The translations under genes and the position numbers were made by a program. Below, in pieces: positions 45,934-56,347 of a stretch of 64,000 nt of DNA. The notes under the pieces are model-generated. The model saw nothing but the letters and a program-made list of their open reading frames with translations, did no database searches and had not been told where the DNA came from. Each line of letters starts with the position of its first letter. The first letter of the stretch is position 1. Origin of the DNA: Cryptomeria japonica (taxonomy: Eukaryota; Streptophyta; Pinopsida; Cupressales; Cupressaceae); the NCBI RefSeq assembly GCF_030272615.1, contig NC_081407.1, positions 143,414,897 to 143,478,896 of the forward strand, given 5' to 3'.

Positions 45934-46709
45934 TGTTAGGATTCCCACAGATATTGAGAGGGGGGGTGAATCAGTATCTAACCAGTAATAAGATTTTCTT
46001 AACTTAAAACATGTAGAGCAAATTAGAACTGTGTACCGATAAACAGAAAGTAATGTAATAAACAGAGATAAAAACAACCACATGAAAAACACACCATAAC
46101 ACAATATTTTAACGAGCAAACCCGGTGTGGGAAAAACTTCGGTGGGATTTGTGACCCACAATATTCACTTACTGGCCAATAAGAGAATATTACTGCTATA
46201 AGAGGGGCTTGCACATGCAGGAAGGCCAAGTGCCTAGAGCTCACTGCTCAATTACAAAATAGGAAGTCTCACTGACTTACAAAATGGATTATATAAATCT
46301 AATGTCTTGTACCAAATCCAGTACCCGTTTATAGCTCTACTTCATACATGAACCCTTAACCTATAATTCGCATAATAGGTCTACCTTATTTCACTTAATT
46401 ACATTCCTCCATTCATTACTTCTTTGTTCTACAATGATCCCTTATATATATGAGTCATTTTACAATTTTCCAATTTGGCTTACAATGATTTTACAATAAT
46501 AAACAAAATAAATTACAACCAAAATTCCTATCGGCTTCTATGTCGGTATGCTTCCTTTCATTGCCAGTGTCAGTGGTCTGTGTGCCGGTGTAGAATCTAA
46601 CTTTGCTGGTGTCAGTGGATTGCCTTGCCGATGTCATAGGATTGTAAGGTTGACATCAATGACAAAACAATCACCTACAATGTCTCATTGGATTGTGCAT
46701 TTGCCAACA
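45934..46709 (-). repeat. 5' LTR of element B
   Basis: Plus-strand limits TGTTAGGATTCCC to TTTGCCAACA, 776 bp, followed by the CAAGA target duplication (46710-46714). Pairs with 18283-19087; a roughly 25 bp deletion relative to that copy is visible around 46308. Confidence 0.95.
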
Positions 46710-46714
46710 CAAGA

Positions 46715-47057
46715 TACATATTCTCTCCATGCACAAGACTAAGAATTATCCTAACATTCTCTTCTTCAAATATTCAAGAAAATATGCCACATTATGAAAA
46801 CCTTTTTCATAAACCCTAATGTACTTTGGTTTGATTTTCCCTCTTTTATCACACAAAGATTTAAGCTGTGAACATATTGATAGTGATCCTAAATCTTCAA
46901 TTTAATAGTCAATATAACTAGATAAATCACCTTTGATCATAACACCATCAGGAACTTGAGACAATGCATTGTATGATGCTATTTTGTCTAATTCCATAGA
47001 TTCCATAGGTTCAGCAGTAATCATAAGTCTCTCTACTTGCTTAGACGATGGTGCCAT
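46715..47057 (-). pseudogene. Element A ORF2, N-terminal part
   Basis: ATG at 47057 (MAPSSKQVERLMITAEPMES), reading to the point where element B interrupts it. Contains LSQVPDGVMIKGDLSSYIDY, aligned with the IPKGVVFAEDPRMYSHCH region of B's ORF2, and a VHGEN stretch matching B's SRVHGAFF just before the break. Continues at 18277. One TAA (near 46904) and a frameshift near 46760 are visible. Confidence 0.72.
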
Positions 47058-47599
47058 TCTGGATAAACTTGATTTAAGAGAGATTAACAAAAGAATACCC
47101 AATTCCCTTCGTGTTGGCAAGGTTTCTGATTGATCTCTCAAATGTACACCCATTTTGCCTTTACTAATCTTTGAATTCGATTCAATCTTTCAATCCACAA
47201 CACAAATCCATTCACAATCAACTAGCAATTCTCTTTTTCACCCTACAGGTGCTCAAAAACTCTCCTTCGAATGCAATTAGGGTAAAAATAACATATTGAA
47301 ACTTCTCTTTTATAAACTTACCCACTGCATTAATTTCTCAACCGACAGGGTAACAAACCCTAATATATCGCTTAACAAAACTCACTTATATTGATAAGTA
47401 TATAACTAGATGACCATCCTTTGAAAACCGATAGACAATGATATCAAGAATTCTCACAAAACAATTCAAAAATGCAAAAATCTCTTACCACACATTCTTC
47501 AAGGGGTCTAGAAGTAGATTTATCGTTATGCTATCCTTAGGTCTGTTTGAAAGGCTAAGTTCACCAGTGCAGTATTCTCCACACTAGGTGAAGGACTAG
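47058..47599 (-). other. Element A spacer between ORF1 and ORF2
   Basis: About 540 bp of non-coding sequence in the same position as B's 300 bp spacer. AT-rich; nothing else recognised. Confidence 0.5.
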
Positions 47600-48862
47600 A
47601 TTCTTCTACAGGCTTATCTTAACTCTTCTTCTTCCAGATTTTGTTCATCTTCACTCTGGTTTCCTCAACATCGACCTTCTTCTTACCTTTCCGATCTTGA
47701 GAGTGGTTGACCAGATTGTTCTTCCTAGTTCTACAAAACTTTACCATGTGTCATAGTTTGTGACAATGATAGCAAGATCTCCAAGGTCCTGCATTACCTC
47801 TTCCAGTTTTCCTTCTATAGTTCATAGCCAGATGACTATAATTATGAAAATGGTGCAAATCACATTAGTTGCCTTTTTCATTTCATATGGACTAAACTGG
47901 TTGACATAGAGTTTCTCCCAGTTCATGTTTCCTCGATTTTCATAGGTTCTTCTCCAGTCATCATTAGGTCTTGGATTCATGTGAGATTCTAGATTGTTTG
48001 CTCTATATCTGTATTCAATTGATCTATGTCCATACATGCTGCATTTGAAACAATTACCTTTAAATTTTCTAGACACATACCTAGCTTTAGCATTATAGCC
48101 TATATTCTCATTAGGTCTGCTTCTACACACATTAGTAGTATGTACAGGTTTGAAATAGATAAAGAAAATAGGTTTGAAAGCTTTCTTACCAGTAGGCTTG
48201 TTAGCCTTAGGAGCAGTTTTACCTTTGTGCATGTTGGTTTTGGTACCGGAAGATTCTCCTTTCTCAGATGTATTGAAACCTAGTCCAGATGTGTCACCTT
48301 TCATCCTCTGAGATTGGATCTTCTCATCTAGCATAGAAGAACTCTTATTGAACTTTACAAGCTTCCCATTAGCCTCAGTGAGCTCTCTGGTAAGATCTTC
48401 ATTGTCTTTTGTCAAATTCTCTCTTAGAGATGTTTCCATTTCATGATCTAGCTGCAGTGCTTCCTTCTCTTCCTTCTCCTCATGCCAATGTTCATGCAAA
48501 GTTGCATTCTCCTGTTTGATCTTAGAAATATCATGATCTCTATCTTTGATTAGGTATTTAGTTGTCCTTCTTACTTCAAGCTCTTGGCTCATGCAGATTG
48601 TTAGGGCTTCAAGTTCTTTCCTCATAATTAGCTTTTAACCATTCAGTTTTTCAACTTTTTCAGCCAATGTATCAATGTTAGCCTCATCTGAAGAACTATT
48701 ATTAGATATCTCCAATAGTTGCTCAACCATCTCTCTCCTTTTAACTTGTGAAGCTTTAAATTCGACCCTCAGGGTTTCAGGCTCTTCCTTGGTAGAATCA
48801 AGTACACTAGCCATCTCTAAATAACTCATATCCCCCATGGTGGCTTTAGGGTTTCCTTCCAA
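47600..48862 (-). pseudogene. Element A ORF1: coiled-coil and zinc-knuckle Gag-like protein
   Basis: Starts just inside the PBS (MGDMSYLEMASVLDSTKEEP at 48838, or MEGNPKAT at 48862). Coiled coil through 48630-48330 (EEKEEKEALQLDHEMETSLR). Basic linker GKTAPKANKPTGKKAFKP (about 48210). Knuckle CFKCSMYGHRSIEY (near 48050, last Cys lost), then CAICHNYNHLAMNY and CYHCHKL-HMVKFC in shifted frames (near 47850 and 47750). Ends with GKKKVDVEETRVKMNKIWK. Same plan as B's ORF1, diverged in sequence. No protease, integrase or RT. Confidence 0.78.
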
Positions 48863-48885
48863 TCAATTAAGCCTTAAGGAATTTT

Positions 48886-48900
48886 GGCTCTGATACTAAT
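48886..48900 (-). other. Primer binding site of element A
   Basis: The plus strand reads GGCTCTGATACTAAT, the reverse complement of the initiator tRNA-Met PBS with one change, directly abutting the LTR at 48901. Confidence 0.9.
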
Positions 48901-49625
48901 TGATAGACTTATAAAGTACTAAGAGGAGGGGGTGAATCAGTGGTCCAGCAAAAACAATACCACTTTAAACATAGACCGATAAAGATAGTTAACCAGTTTA
49001 CTTAGAACTATGCATGCAATCCAAAATGATATTAAAGCATCCACAACAAGTAAAACATCCACCATGACACAAGTGTTTATATGTGGAAAACCCAACTGGG
49101 AAAAACCACAGTGAGATGGGACTCACAAGTTAACTATCTGTAGTAATAGGTAATTGACTAGTTAAGGTCTACAAAGTGTTATGCTAGGAGAAAAACCTAT
49201 TAAAGATCCCAAAGCTTTGTTAGGAGCTATACCCTGTTAAAGGTAGTACCTTGTTAGGAGTAACCTCGGTAGAGGATTTCAAACCCAAACTAATGGATCA
49301 CCTAGTTAGAGGATTTATACAATGAATCTTGTTAGAGCTTACCCGGTAAGGGAATTTGAATGTTGTAGTGATTATAAAACAATGGATGGTGTGATCTAGA
49401 AGTAGCACATCTTGCTTGAATAGATCCTCTTCTGCTCACTCAAAACTACATCAATGACATACTCTGCAATGCCTTCATTAAAATGCAACAACTTAACACT
49501 TCTATCTCGCATCATAAAAATAGTTCAACACAATGTCATTATATAGACATTAGATTTCATGTCAACTCAAGAATCACATCAAAATTTCCTAGGTGCAGTG
49601 TATCTGGACAAACTAACATAACACA
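48901..49625 (-). repeat. 5' LTR of element A, truncated
   Basis: Begins TGATAGACTTATAAAG and follows 14070-15224 closely to about CATAACACATCA, then stops. About 420 bp of this LTR's far end is deleted together with part of E's LTR, so A's right TSD is lost (left flank ACAAT at 14065-14069). Confidence 0.92.
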
Positions 49626-49632
49626 TCATATA

Positions 49633-49835
49633 TTGGTGGCTTGAATCTCCGGAGCCCTCTAAATTCATGGACATCTTCTTGAAGTATATCCCACACCTTT
49701 TTAGGCATAGAGAGAATCTCGTGGTCTAACAATGAGGATACAATTTTAGAAGGAAGAGGTTGGGGTTCGAATCTCCCAACCAATTTTTGAATGATATTTT
49801 TTTTGTTCTAGTGTTTTGAAGATCCACCTGGATCA
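49633..49835 (-). repeat. 5' LTR of element E, second part
   Basis: Matches 11706-11909 (TTGGTGGCTTGAATC to GGATCA), including both tRNA-like B boxes (49638-49650 and 49764-49776), and ends GATCA followed by the TSD-like AGTAC. This remote 200 bp shows that the outer element E encloses everything from 10831. Confidence 0.88.
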
Positions 49836-49840
49836 AGTAC

Positions 49841-51443
49841 ACATTAGGTAGGTTAGCATATTTTAACATTGTTCTGAACATCTCAATAATAGTCCTATTC
49901 TTCCTCTCAACAACTCCATTTTTCTAAGGAGTCTTATGTGTAGATAATTGTCTTTTAATACTATACTCTTCAAAAAATCTATCAAATTAATTTGATGTAA
50001 ATTCTCCTCCTCTATCAAACATCAAACACTTGATTTTAGCATATATTTGATTCTCAACCATAGATTTGAATATCTTAAATTTATTAAATTCTTAATACTT
50101 CTCTCTTAAGAAAGTAACCCATTTCATTCTAGAATAATAATCAATAAGAAACATAAAATACCTTTCACCATTGAGTTACTTGTAGGTCCTGATAGGTTTG
50201 TATGAATCAAATCCAAAGGCCTTGTGGTAGAATATCATGTTTATATGAATTTGTTATTTTCCTACTTTTCCATCTGACATCCCTGACATCCCTTGCACAT
50301 TATATCAAAAGGTTTGATAATGTTTGGAAAATCTCTCACAACATGAGTTGAACTGATCTTCACCATTTTGTCATAGTTGACATGTCCCAACCTCTTATGT
50401 CATAACCAACATTTATTACTTTGTGCTAACAAATAGTTGCTTCCTTTGTTCTCCTTCTCATAGTAGACATTCTCATTTATTCTTATTCCTTCTACAACCA
50501 ATCTTTTGGAATCTCCTTTTCTAATCTCATATCCAAACCTATACAATATGAGATTGTAGCCTTTATTTCACATCTAAGTCACACTCAAAAGATAACACAT
50601 GTCTCAAATATCTATCACAATAAAAATTATCAATATTATGCTTACTATCAGTAGTTATGGTTCCTTTGCCACAAATAGATGTTGCCTCCTCACCAACAAA
50701 CTTTATTGATCCACCATCATACTTCTCAAATTCTATGAACTTCTTTCTATCACCTATCATATAATTTGAGCATCCAAAACCAATTTTCCAAGTTTTAGGT
50801 TGCATATTTGCGTGCAAGTCAGTCTTCATAGTCATTGGACTTTCATTGTTATTCTCATCATTCAGAGTACCGAATCTTCTACTATCATTTTACTCTATCA
50901 TTGAAAACACCAATTCTTCATTTAAGCCATGACCATATTCATATTTAGAGTAGGTGTCCACCAAACAATAACTCCTTGGAAACTTATCTCTATCATCTAA
51001 TCTTTTGTTTTGATAATCTCTCCTACAATTATATTTTCTCTTGTTGTGACCATTTGACCTCTTATAGTTATCCACCTTAAAAGTACATCTAGAAGCATAA
51101 TGACCAATTTTTTCACAATTGAAACATTTAAAGGGGAACTTACCTTTGTATTTCTCATAAATTTTCCTCTGTCTTCTCACAAATTTTTCTTCCAATTCAC
51201 CCATGCCATTGACATTTCTTGATTCAAGTTTATCTTTAATCTTTTTAGAAACTTTGAATGTTGCTTCCTTCTTCTCATTGTGTTGCTCACCAAGTTTTGC
51301 AATTAAAAGGGCAAAGAGTGATCCACTGAGTTAATCCAAGGTATATTTATCAATATCATGACAATATTTATCAGTATCGTGATGATATTCAATGGAAAAA
51401 TTCATAGGCTTATAGCTTTTAGATAGTTTTCTCAATACCTTTC
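49841..51443 (-). pseudogene. Copia F: gag end, zinc knuckle, protease and integrase
   Basis: Minus strand, right to left: gag C-terminal region, CCHC knuckle CFNCEKIGHYASRC (near 51125), protease block reading GFGCSNYMIGD (near 50760) in which the catalytic DSG is replaced by GFG, the integrase zinc-binding start HKRLGHVNYDKM (near 50380) with CKGCQ, the core RYFMFLIDYYSRMKWVTFLR, FDRGGEFTS (near 50010), and NGVVERKNRTIIEMFRTML (near 49900) after a stop. Cut at 49840 by element E; continues at 10825. RT is not in the window. At 51443 it meets H's LTR, so H probably inserted into F. Confidence 0.88.
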
Positions 51444-52249
51444 TGGTGCAATCACGGTGGGAGTGTCCTCAAAGAGAATAGTCTGGACCACGCAACAAGA
51501 GTTACATACAAAAACAACTCAAAGTGATGGAGGAAATGTAGAAACACACTAAATTATATCATAAAAAATCAATTACAAACTCCCAACCACAACTGAGCTC
51601 ACAGATTCGGCTCACAGGCCTGAGTACAAAATATGCATGTTATGCAACATTCAAAATCACACAAGAATGTGATCCAACTCTGGATCTCCTAACCTTCATA
51701 TCTATTTTCTATCTTATAAAAACTTATTCTAAATGCTTAATTACATTGATTTATGTGATCAAGGGTGATCTATGTCTGCCCAATACGAAAAAATCATTGA
51801 TAAACAAGATGAAGCATGTAAAACAACGAGGTTGGCCTCCACCAAAGAGATCCATCCAAAAAATCCATAGAATGAAGTGCGGACCTAAGGGATGGTTAGA
51901 CACATGCCAAGGAACATTGGAAATAGTGAACTAAAGCTCTGCAAGCTATGGAAATAATCCGCAAGATTCACCAATAGAAAAATAGGTCCAAGTGGTTCTG
52001 GTGTTCTAAGCCAGAAAAATTTCTTGGATTCCGGAAGTGATAGATTTCCAAGAAAAGATCCAAACATCTTGTAGACTTGGGATAAGGAAAATTAACATGT
52101 CCATAATTAAAATCCAACTTCGCAAGATCCGATGAGAAAATGCAAAGAAACGCAGAATGAAATGTTGAAACTGCAAAACAAGAACAAACTGAAAGAAAAT
52201 GTTTTTGGTTGATGCAAGATTGCCAAGAACCAGGGATGCTCCTACATCA
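51444..52249 (-). repeat. 3' LTR of gypsy element H
   Basis: Plus-strand limits TGGTGCAATCACGG to TCCTACATCA (TG/CA), 806 bp, lying downstream of H's integrase on the minus strand. Preceded by CTTTC (51439-51443), a possible TSD. The 5' LTR is not in the window, so the assignment rests on position, ends and the break in copia F. Confidence 0.7.
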
Positions 52250-53728
52250 GACTTCCAAGGTTGTTGAAAAAAAGTGAGTCCCTCACTTTTCTGGGGTCAA
52301 ACAAAAACTAAGACAGTCTACATATTCCTGAGAAATCCATGATGAATCTTCAACTGGTTTGTCTTTCCACTTCACAAGATACACTCTATACTTGTTGCTC
52401 TAGGTGCTATGCCCAATTCTGCTATCCAAAATCTCTTCAATCTGATCTGGTATCCACTGAGGTGTCTTCTTCTATAGGTCTTCTACACTATCCTCACTGA
52501 ACTCTATCTTATGATACTAATGTAGATCTACAATGTTGAATATAGGTGAAATTTACAAAGTATTTGGTAACTCCACTTCATATGCATTTCCGGAACTAAA
52601 TTTCTTGAAGATCTTACAAGGTCCAAACTTCCTCATCTTTAACTTATTATAAGTTCCAATTGGAAATCTCTCTTTTCTCAAATACACCATCACTTCATCT
52701 CCTACTTCAAATTATTTATGTCTCCTCTTCTCATCTGCTTTCTCCTTATACTTATTGTTTAGGTCCTCCAAATGTTGTTTGACCTGAGTATGTATTGTTT
52801 TCATATGCTCCGCAAATTCTTTTGCTTCTACACTCTCTTATCTTTGTTACTGATATCTCTCAATTTTGATATGCCTTTAGGGTGTGCTCCAGTGAAAATA
52901 TTAAAACTTGTTCTTCTGTTGTAGGCAAATTTTGCTTATGCAAGAATCAAGTCCCAACTTCCAGTTTTCTCTCCTACTAAGTGTCTCAAAAAATTTCGTA
53001 AGCTCCTATTCACTACCTCTATTTGTCCATCAGTTTGTGGGTAAAAAGTAGAACTGAACTTGAAATTGTCTTCATCTTCTTCCAAAGTGTCCTCTAAAAA
53101 TATCCAACAAACTTAGTGTCTTTGTCTAAAACTATGCTCTTAGGTAATCCATGTAATCTCACCACTTCCTTGAAAAATAGGTCCACAACATGTACTGCAT
53201 CTATTGTCTTTTTACAAGGTATCAAATGCACCTTAAGAATATATCCACCACCACAAATATAGAATAACTTCCTCTTTGTGTCCTAGGCAAGCCAAGTATA
53301 AATTTCGTGCTGATGTCCTCCCAAGGTCTCTCTGGAACTGTCAAAGGGTAAATACAATCCCACATTTTGACTACTACCTTTTGCAAGTTGAAAAATCCTA
53401 TAGCTCTACAGAAATTTCCTAACATCCTTATGAATCTAAGGCCAAAAGTAATTCTCACTTATCAATGTCACTGTCTTATCAACTCCAAAGTGTTTGGCTA
53501 ATCCTCCACTATGCTTATCCTTTACTATACTTTCTCTCATAGAACTTCTAGGTATACACAACTAAACTCCTCTAAACAACATCTCATCTTGAATTAAATA
53601 CTCTAACCACTTACTTTTGTCTACCATAACTGGTTCCTTACAAGCTTTCCCAGGTTCTACCAAATTCGGTTCATCCTTATACAAGTTCTTCAATTCCTCA
53701 AAACCTATTACCTCCACTCTCATCTCTA
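52250..53728 (-). pseudogene. Gypsy H Pol, downstream part: integrase and chromodomain
   Basis: Order on the minus strand: linker RVEVIGFEELKNLYKDEPNL (near 53700), integrase start with [20 protein letters not shown] then [11 protein letters not shown] and SIFVVVDIF (53400-53230), degraded core to about 52700, and a C-terminal chromodomain, VYLVKWKDKPVEDSSW (near 52375), ending near 52300. Frameshifts and stops are frequent. It is a second chromovirus family, distinct from D. The upstream Pol is at 59506-61560, separated by copia K. Confidence 0.88.
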
Positions 53729-53733
53729 TTAGC

Positions 53734-54800
53734 TGTTGGTATTTTGGTATGGTTTTGTCATTGATGTCAACACCTACTAAAAGACTAGCACTTTGGAGAT
53801 CCATCAACATTCACCAGCAAGCAAGTAACTATTGCACACTTACTGGTATATGGTACACCAGCAAGATATACTGATCACCAGCAATTGGAATAGCATCGAA
53901 AACACTTGGTAATGTCGAAGACATCATCTGGACATCTTGTCTTGGAGTTTTGTTCATTGGTATATTCACAGTTACATATTTGTTGTTACCGGCAAATAGG
54001 TCTAGGGTTACACCGATAGGATCATCTTTTCCAGATCAACATGGCACGCTATGGAGATGATTAATTATTGTTGTAAATGCATTAAGCCGACATGTTCAAT
54101 CAATTATTGCATCGGATATTATATTGTTTGTAAAATATTTTTATTGTAATATCTTGTAGAGCCGACCTACTAAAATTGGTCTTAGGTTATGGCATAAATG
54201 TAAGATCTTATTTGTAAGATCAAGTGTGGAATGCGGAAAAGAATTGTGTGAAGGTATATGCGAGATTAAGCAGATGCGAGATTAAGCAGAGCTATACATG
54301 AAAACATCATTTGAAGGTGAAGCTAGGTTTTTGTGAAAGCATATCAGCATTACACCAGTACTGAATCCAACATATGAAGATGCTATTTTGTGCAATACAT
54401 TCTTATTGGATTTAACCATCCAACTGTAGTCAGTGTGGCTCCCATTTTGTGATTGAGCAGTGAGATCTAGGCTATTGGCCTTTCTAAATGTGTAGACCCC
54501 ATTTATGTACACTTACTATCTACAGTAGTATCATCTAATTGTGGGTAAGGTTTCCCACCATGGTTTTTCCCCTTACAGGGTTTCCACATACAAATATTGG
54601 TGTTATGTGTTGTGGATGACTTTGTGTTTATGTTTCATGCACTAATCCTTACCGGTATAGCAATTAACTGTTATAACTGTCTACTGGCATACTTAACTGG
54701 TCTACCAGTATTAAGCATTAAGTTGGTTAAGTTGTTTTTGGTTTGAATTTATTTGACAACTAATTCACCCCCCCCTATCAGTTGTCTCTGGGACCTAACA
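53734..54800 (+). repeat. 5' LTR of copia K, TSD TTAGC
   Basis: Starts TGTTGGTATTTTGG, ends GGGACCTAACA, 1067 bp. Preceded by TTAGC (53729-53733), which recurs at 59501-59505 after the 3' LTR. It has a 16 bp tandem duplication of ATGCGAGATTAAGCAG near 54259-54291 that is not in the 3' copy, the GGTTTTTCCCC block near 54560 and the poly(C) block near 54768. Same family as 1120-2154. Confidence 0.97.
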
Positions 54801-54801
54801 A

Positions 54802-54814
54802 TTGGTATCAGAGC
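54802..54814 (+). other. Primer binding site of copia K
   Basis: TTGGTATCAGAGC one base after the LTR end; initiator tRNA-Met primer. Confidence 0.95.
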
Positions 54815-54856
54815 TTAGTCCTCTTTTGTAGAAGTTTAACAACTTGAGGAGATCCA

Positions 54857-56347
54857 ATGTCTACTAACTATTTCAAGAAGGACAGTCCTAAACTTGATGG
54901 AACCAACTATGATATATGGAAGATCAGAATGGAGACACATCTAAATTGCATTGGAAAGGACATCTGGGAAGTTACAAAGAATGGTTATACTATTGCTATA
55001 CCAGGTCAGCCTAGTCCAGCTAACTTGACAAAAGATGAGGAAAATGATTGCAAAGCAAGAGAAGCACTTTTGAGCACATTATCAGATCAACAAATCATGG
55101 GACTATTAGATAGGTCTACTTCTAAAGATATTTGGAATCATTTGGAAACACTGAATGAAGTAGATTCCACAGTCAAAATTACAAAACTTGAAAGCTTCCG
55201 AGTTAGGTATGAACATCTGAAAATGGAAGAAGATGAAAGGATTTCTTCTTTTATGGAAAGAGTAAATGAAATTGTTTTGGGTATTAAATGTTGTGGAGGA
55301 ACCTTAAGTGAGGATGAAATTGTTTCAAAAATTTTAAGAAGATTGCTACCAGCATACAAAATGAAGGTTACTACTATAAATGAGTTAAGAACAATGCCCA
55401 ATACATCAATAACTAGGGATACATTGATTGGAAAAGTTTCAGCTTTTGAAATTGAAGAATGTGGTCCTGTTGCTACTATAAAGATAGATTTGGCCTTTAA
55501 AGAATCAACATCATCTACTCCATCATTTGACAAATCTGATTGGAATGCCTTTTATGCAAGAGAACTTGAAAAAAGTAGGAAAGAAAATGAAGAACTTGAA
55601 GAACTTGAAGCACTTTTTGCAAGAAAAATTCCAAAAGGTCCAACTGGAAGTAAGTATGAAGGTAAAGCACCCTTTAAATGTTTTAACTGCAATAAGATTG
55701 GTCATATGGCTTCAAGATGCCCTGATAGACATGCTAGACTAAGAGAAGAAGCTAGAAGAACATACAAGCCTAACCCTAAATATCAAAGATACAGATTTAA
55801 GAAGAATAAAGACAAATCTTGTTATATTGCTGATGAAGGTGTGATTGACGATTCTGATGAGGATCCGACAGATAATGGATGGGTTTTTGTTGCTATAATA
55901 GAAGATCAACCGACACCTACTACTCAACCGGTAGTACAGGCTCTGGCAGCTAAAGTTGAAGTAAAAGATGAATGGATCATTGATTCAGGATGCTCACATC
56001 ATATGACAGGAGACAAAGGTAAATTCTTGAGCTTTCAAGAATACAATGGAGGTTTAGTAAGATTTGGAGATGACAAAGCTTGTTCAATCAAAGGTAAGGG
56101 TAAAATATCTCTTGATGGTAAGCATAACACTGACAATGTCTACTATGTTGAAGGATTAAAGCATAATATTTTGAGTGTTGGTCAAGTAGTTGAGAAAGGA
56201 TTTCAGTTACAATTAAAAAATGGAAAATGCAAAACCATGAATAGAACTGGTTTGGAAATTGCAACCGGTAATCAAACTAGAGGTAATATCTTTCATTTGA
56301 ATAACAATGAAAAGACATGCTTAATTGCACATATAGATGAAAGCTAG
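54857..56347 (+). CDS. Copia K Gag and protease
   Basis: Open for 496 codons from MSTNYFKKDSPKLDGTNYDIWK. Copia-type Gag (DUF4219/UBN2: W-IRMETHL, residues 15-220), coiled region EKSRKENEELEELEALF (about 235-250), CCHC knuckle CFNCNKIGHMASRC (about 273-286), and aspartic protease EWIIDSGCSHHMTGDKGKF (about 375-393) with NVYYVEGLKHNILSVGQV. The first stop is TAG at 56345, where the sense reading continues as LWHKRL of integrase; by comparison with relatives this is TGG-to-TAG. Gag and protease could still be made. The ATG is 56 bp after the LTR. Confidence 0.95.
   Translation: MSTNYFKKDSPKLDGTNYDIWKIRMETHLNCIGKDIWEVTKNGYTIAIPGQPSPANLTKDEENDCKAREALLSTLSDQQIMGLLDRSTSKDIWNHLETLNEVDSTVKITKLESFRVRYEHLKMEEDERISSFMERVNEIVLGIKCCGGTLSEDEIVSKILRRLLPAYKMKVTTINELRTMPNTSITRDTLIGKVSAFEIEECGPVATIKIDLAFKESTSSTPSFDKSDWNAFYARELEKSRKENEELEELEALFARKIPKGPTGSKYEGKAPFKCFNCNKIGHMASRCPDRHARLREEARRTYKPNPKYQRYRFKKNKDKSCYIADEGVIDDSDEDPTDNGWVFVAIIEDQPTPTTQPVVQALAAKVEVKDEWIIDSGCSHHMTGDKGKFLSFQEYNGGLVRFGDDKACSIKGKGKISLDGKHNTDNVYYVEGLKHNILSVGQVVEKGFQLQLKNGKCKTMNRTGLEIATGNQTRGNIFHLNNNEKTCLIAHIDES

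Noticed and set aside
23001-51450. Identical ACCTTTCTGGTG strings at 23009-23020 and 51437-51448, suggesting a shared recombination breakpoint.
   Set aside because: They are the junctions of two different LTRs (start of D's LTR, reversed end of H's LTR) with the same CTTTC flank; coincidence is the simpler reading.
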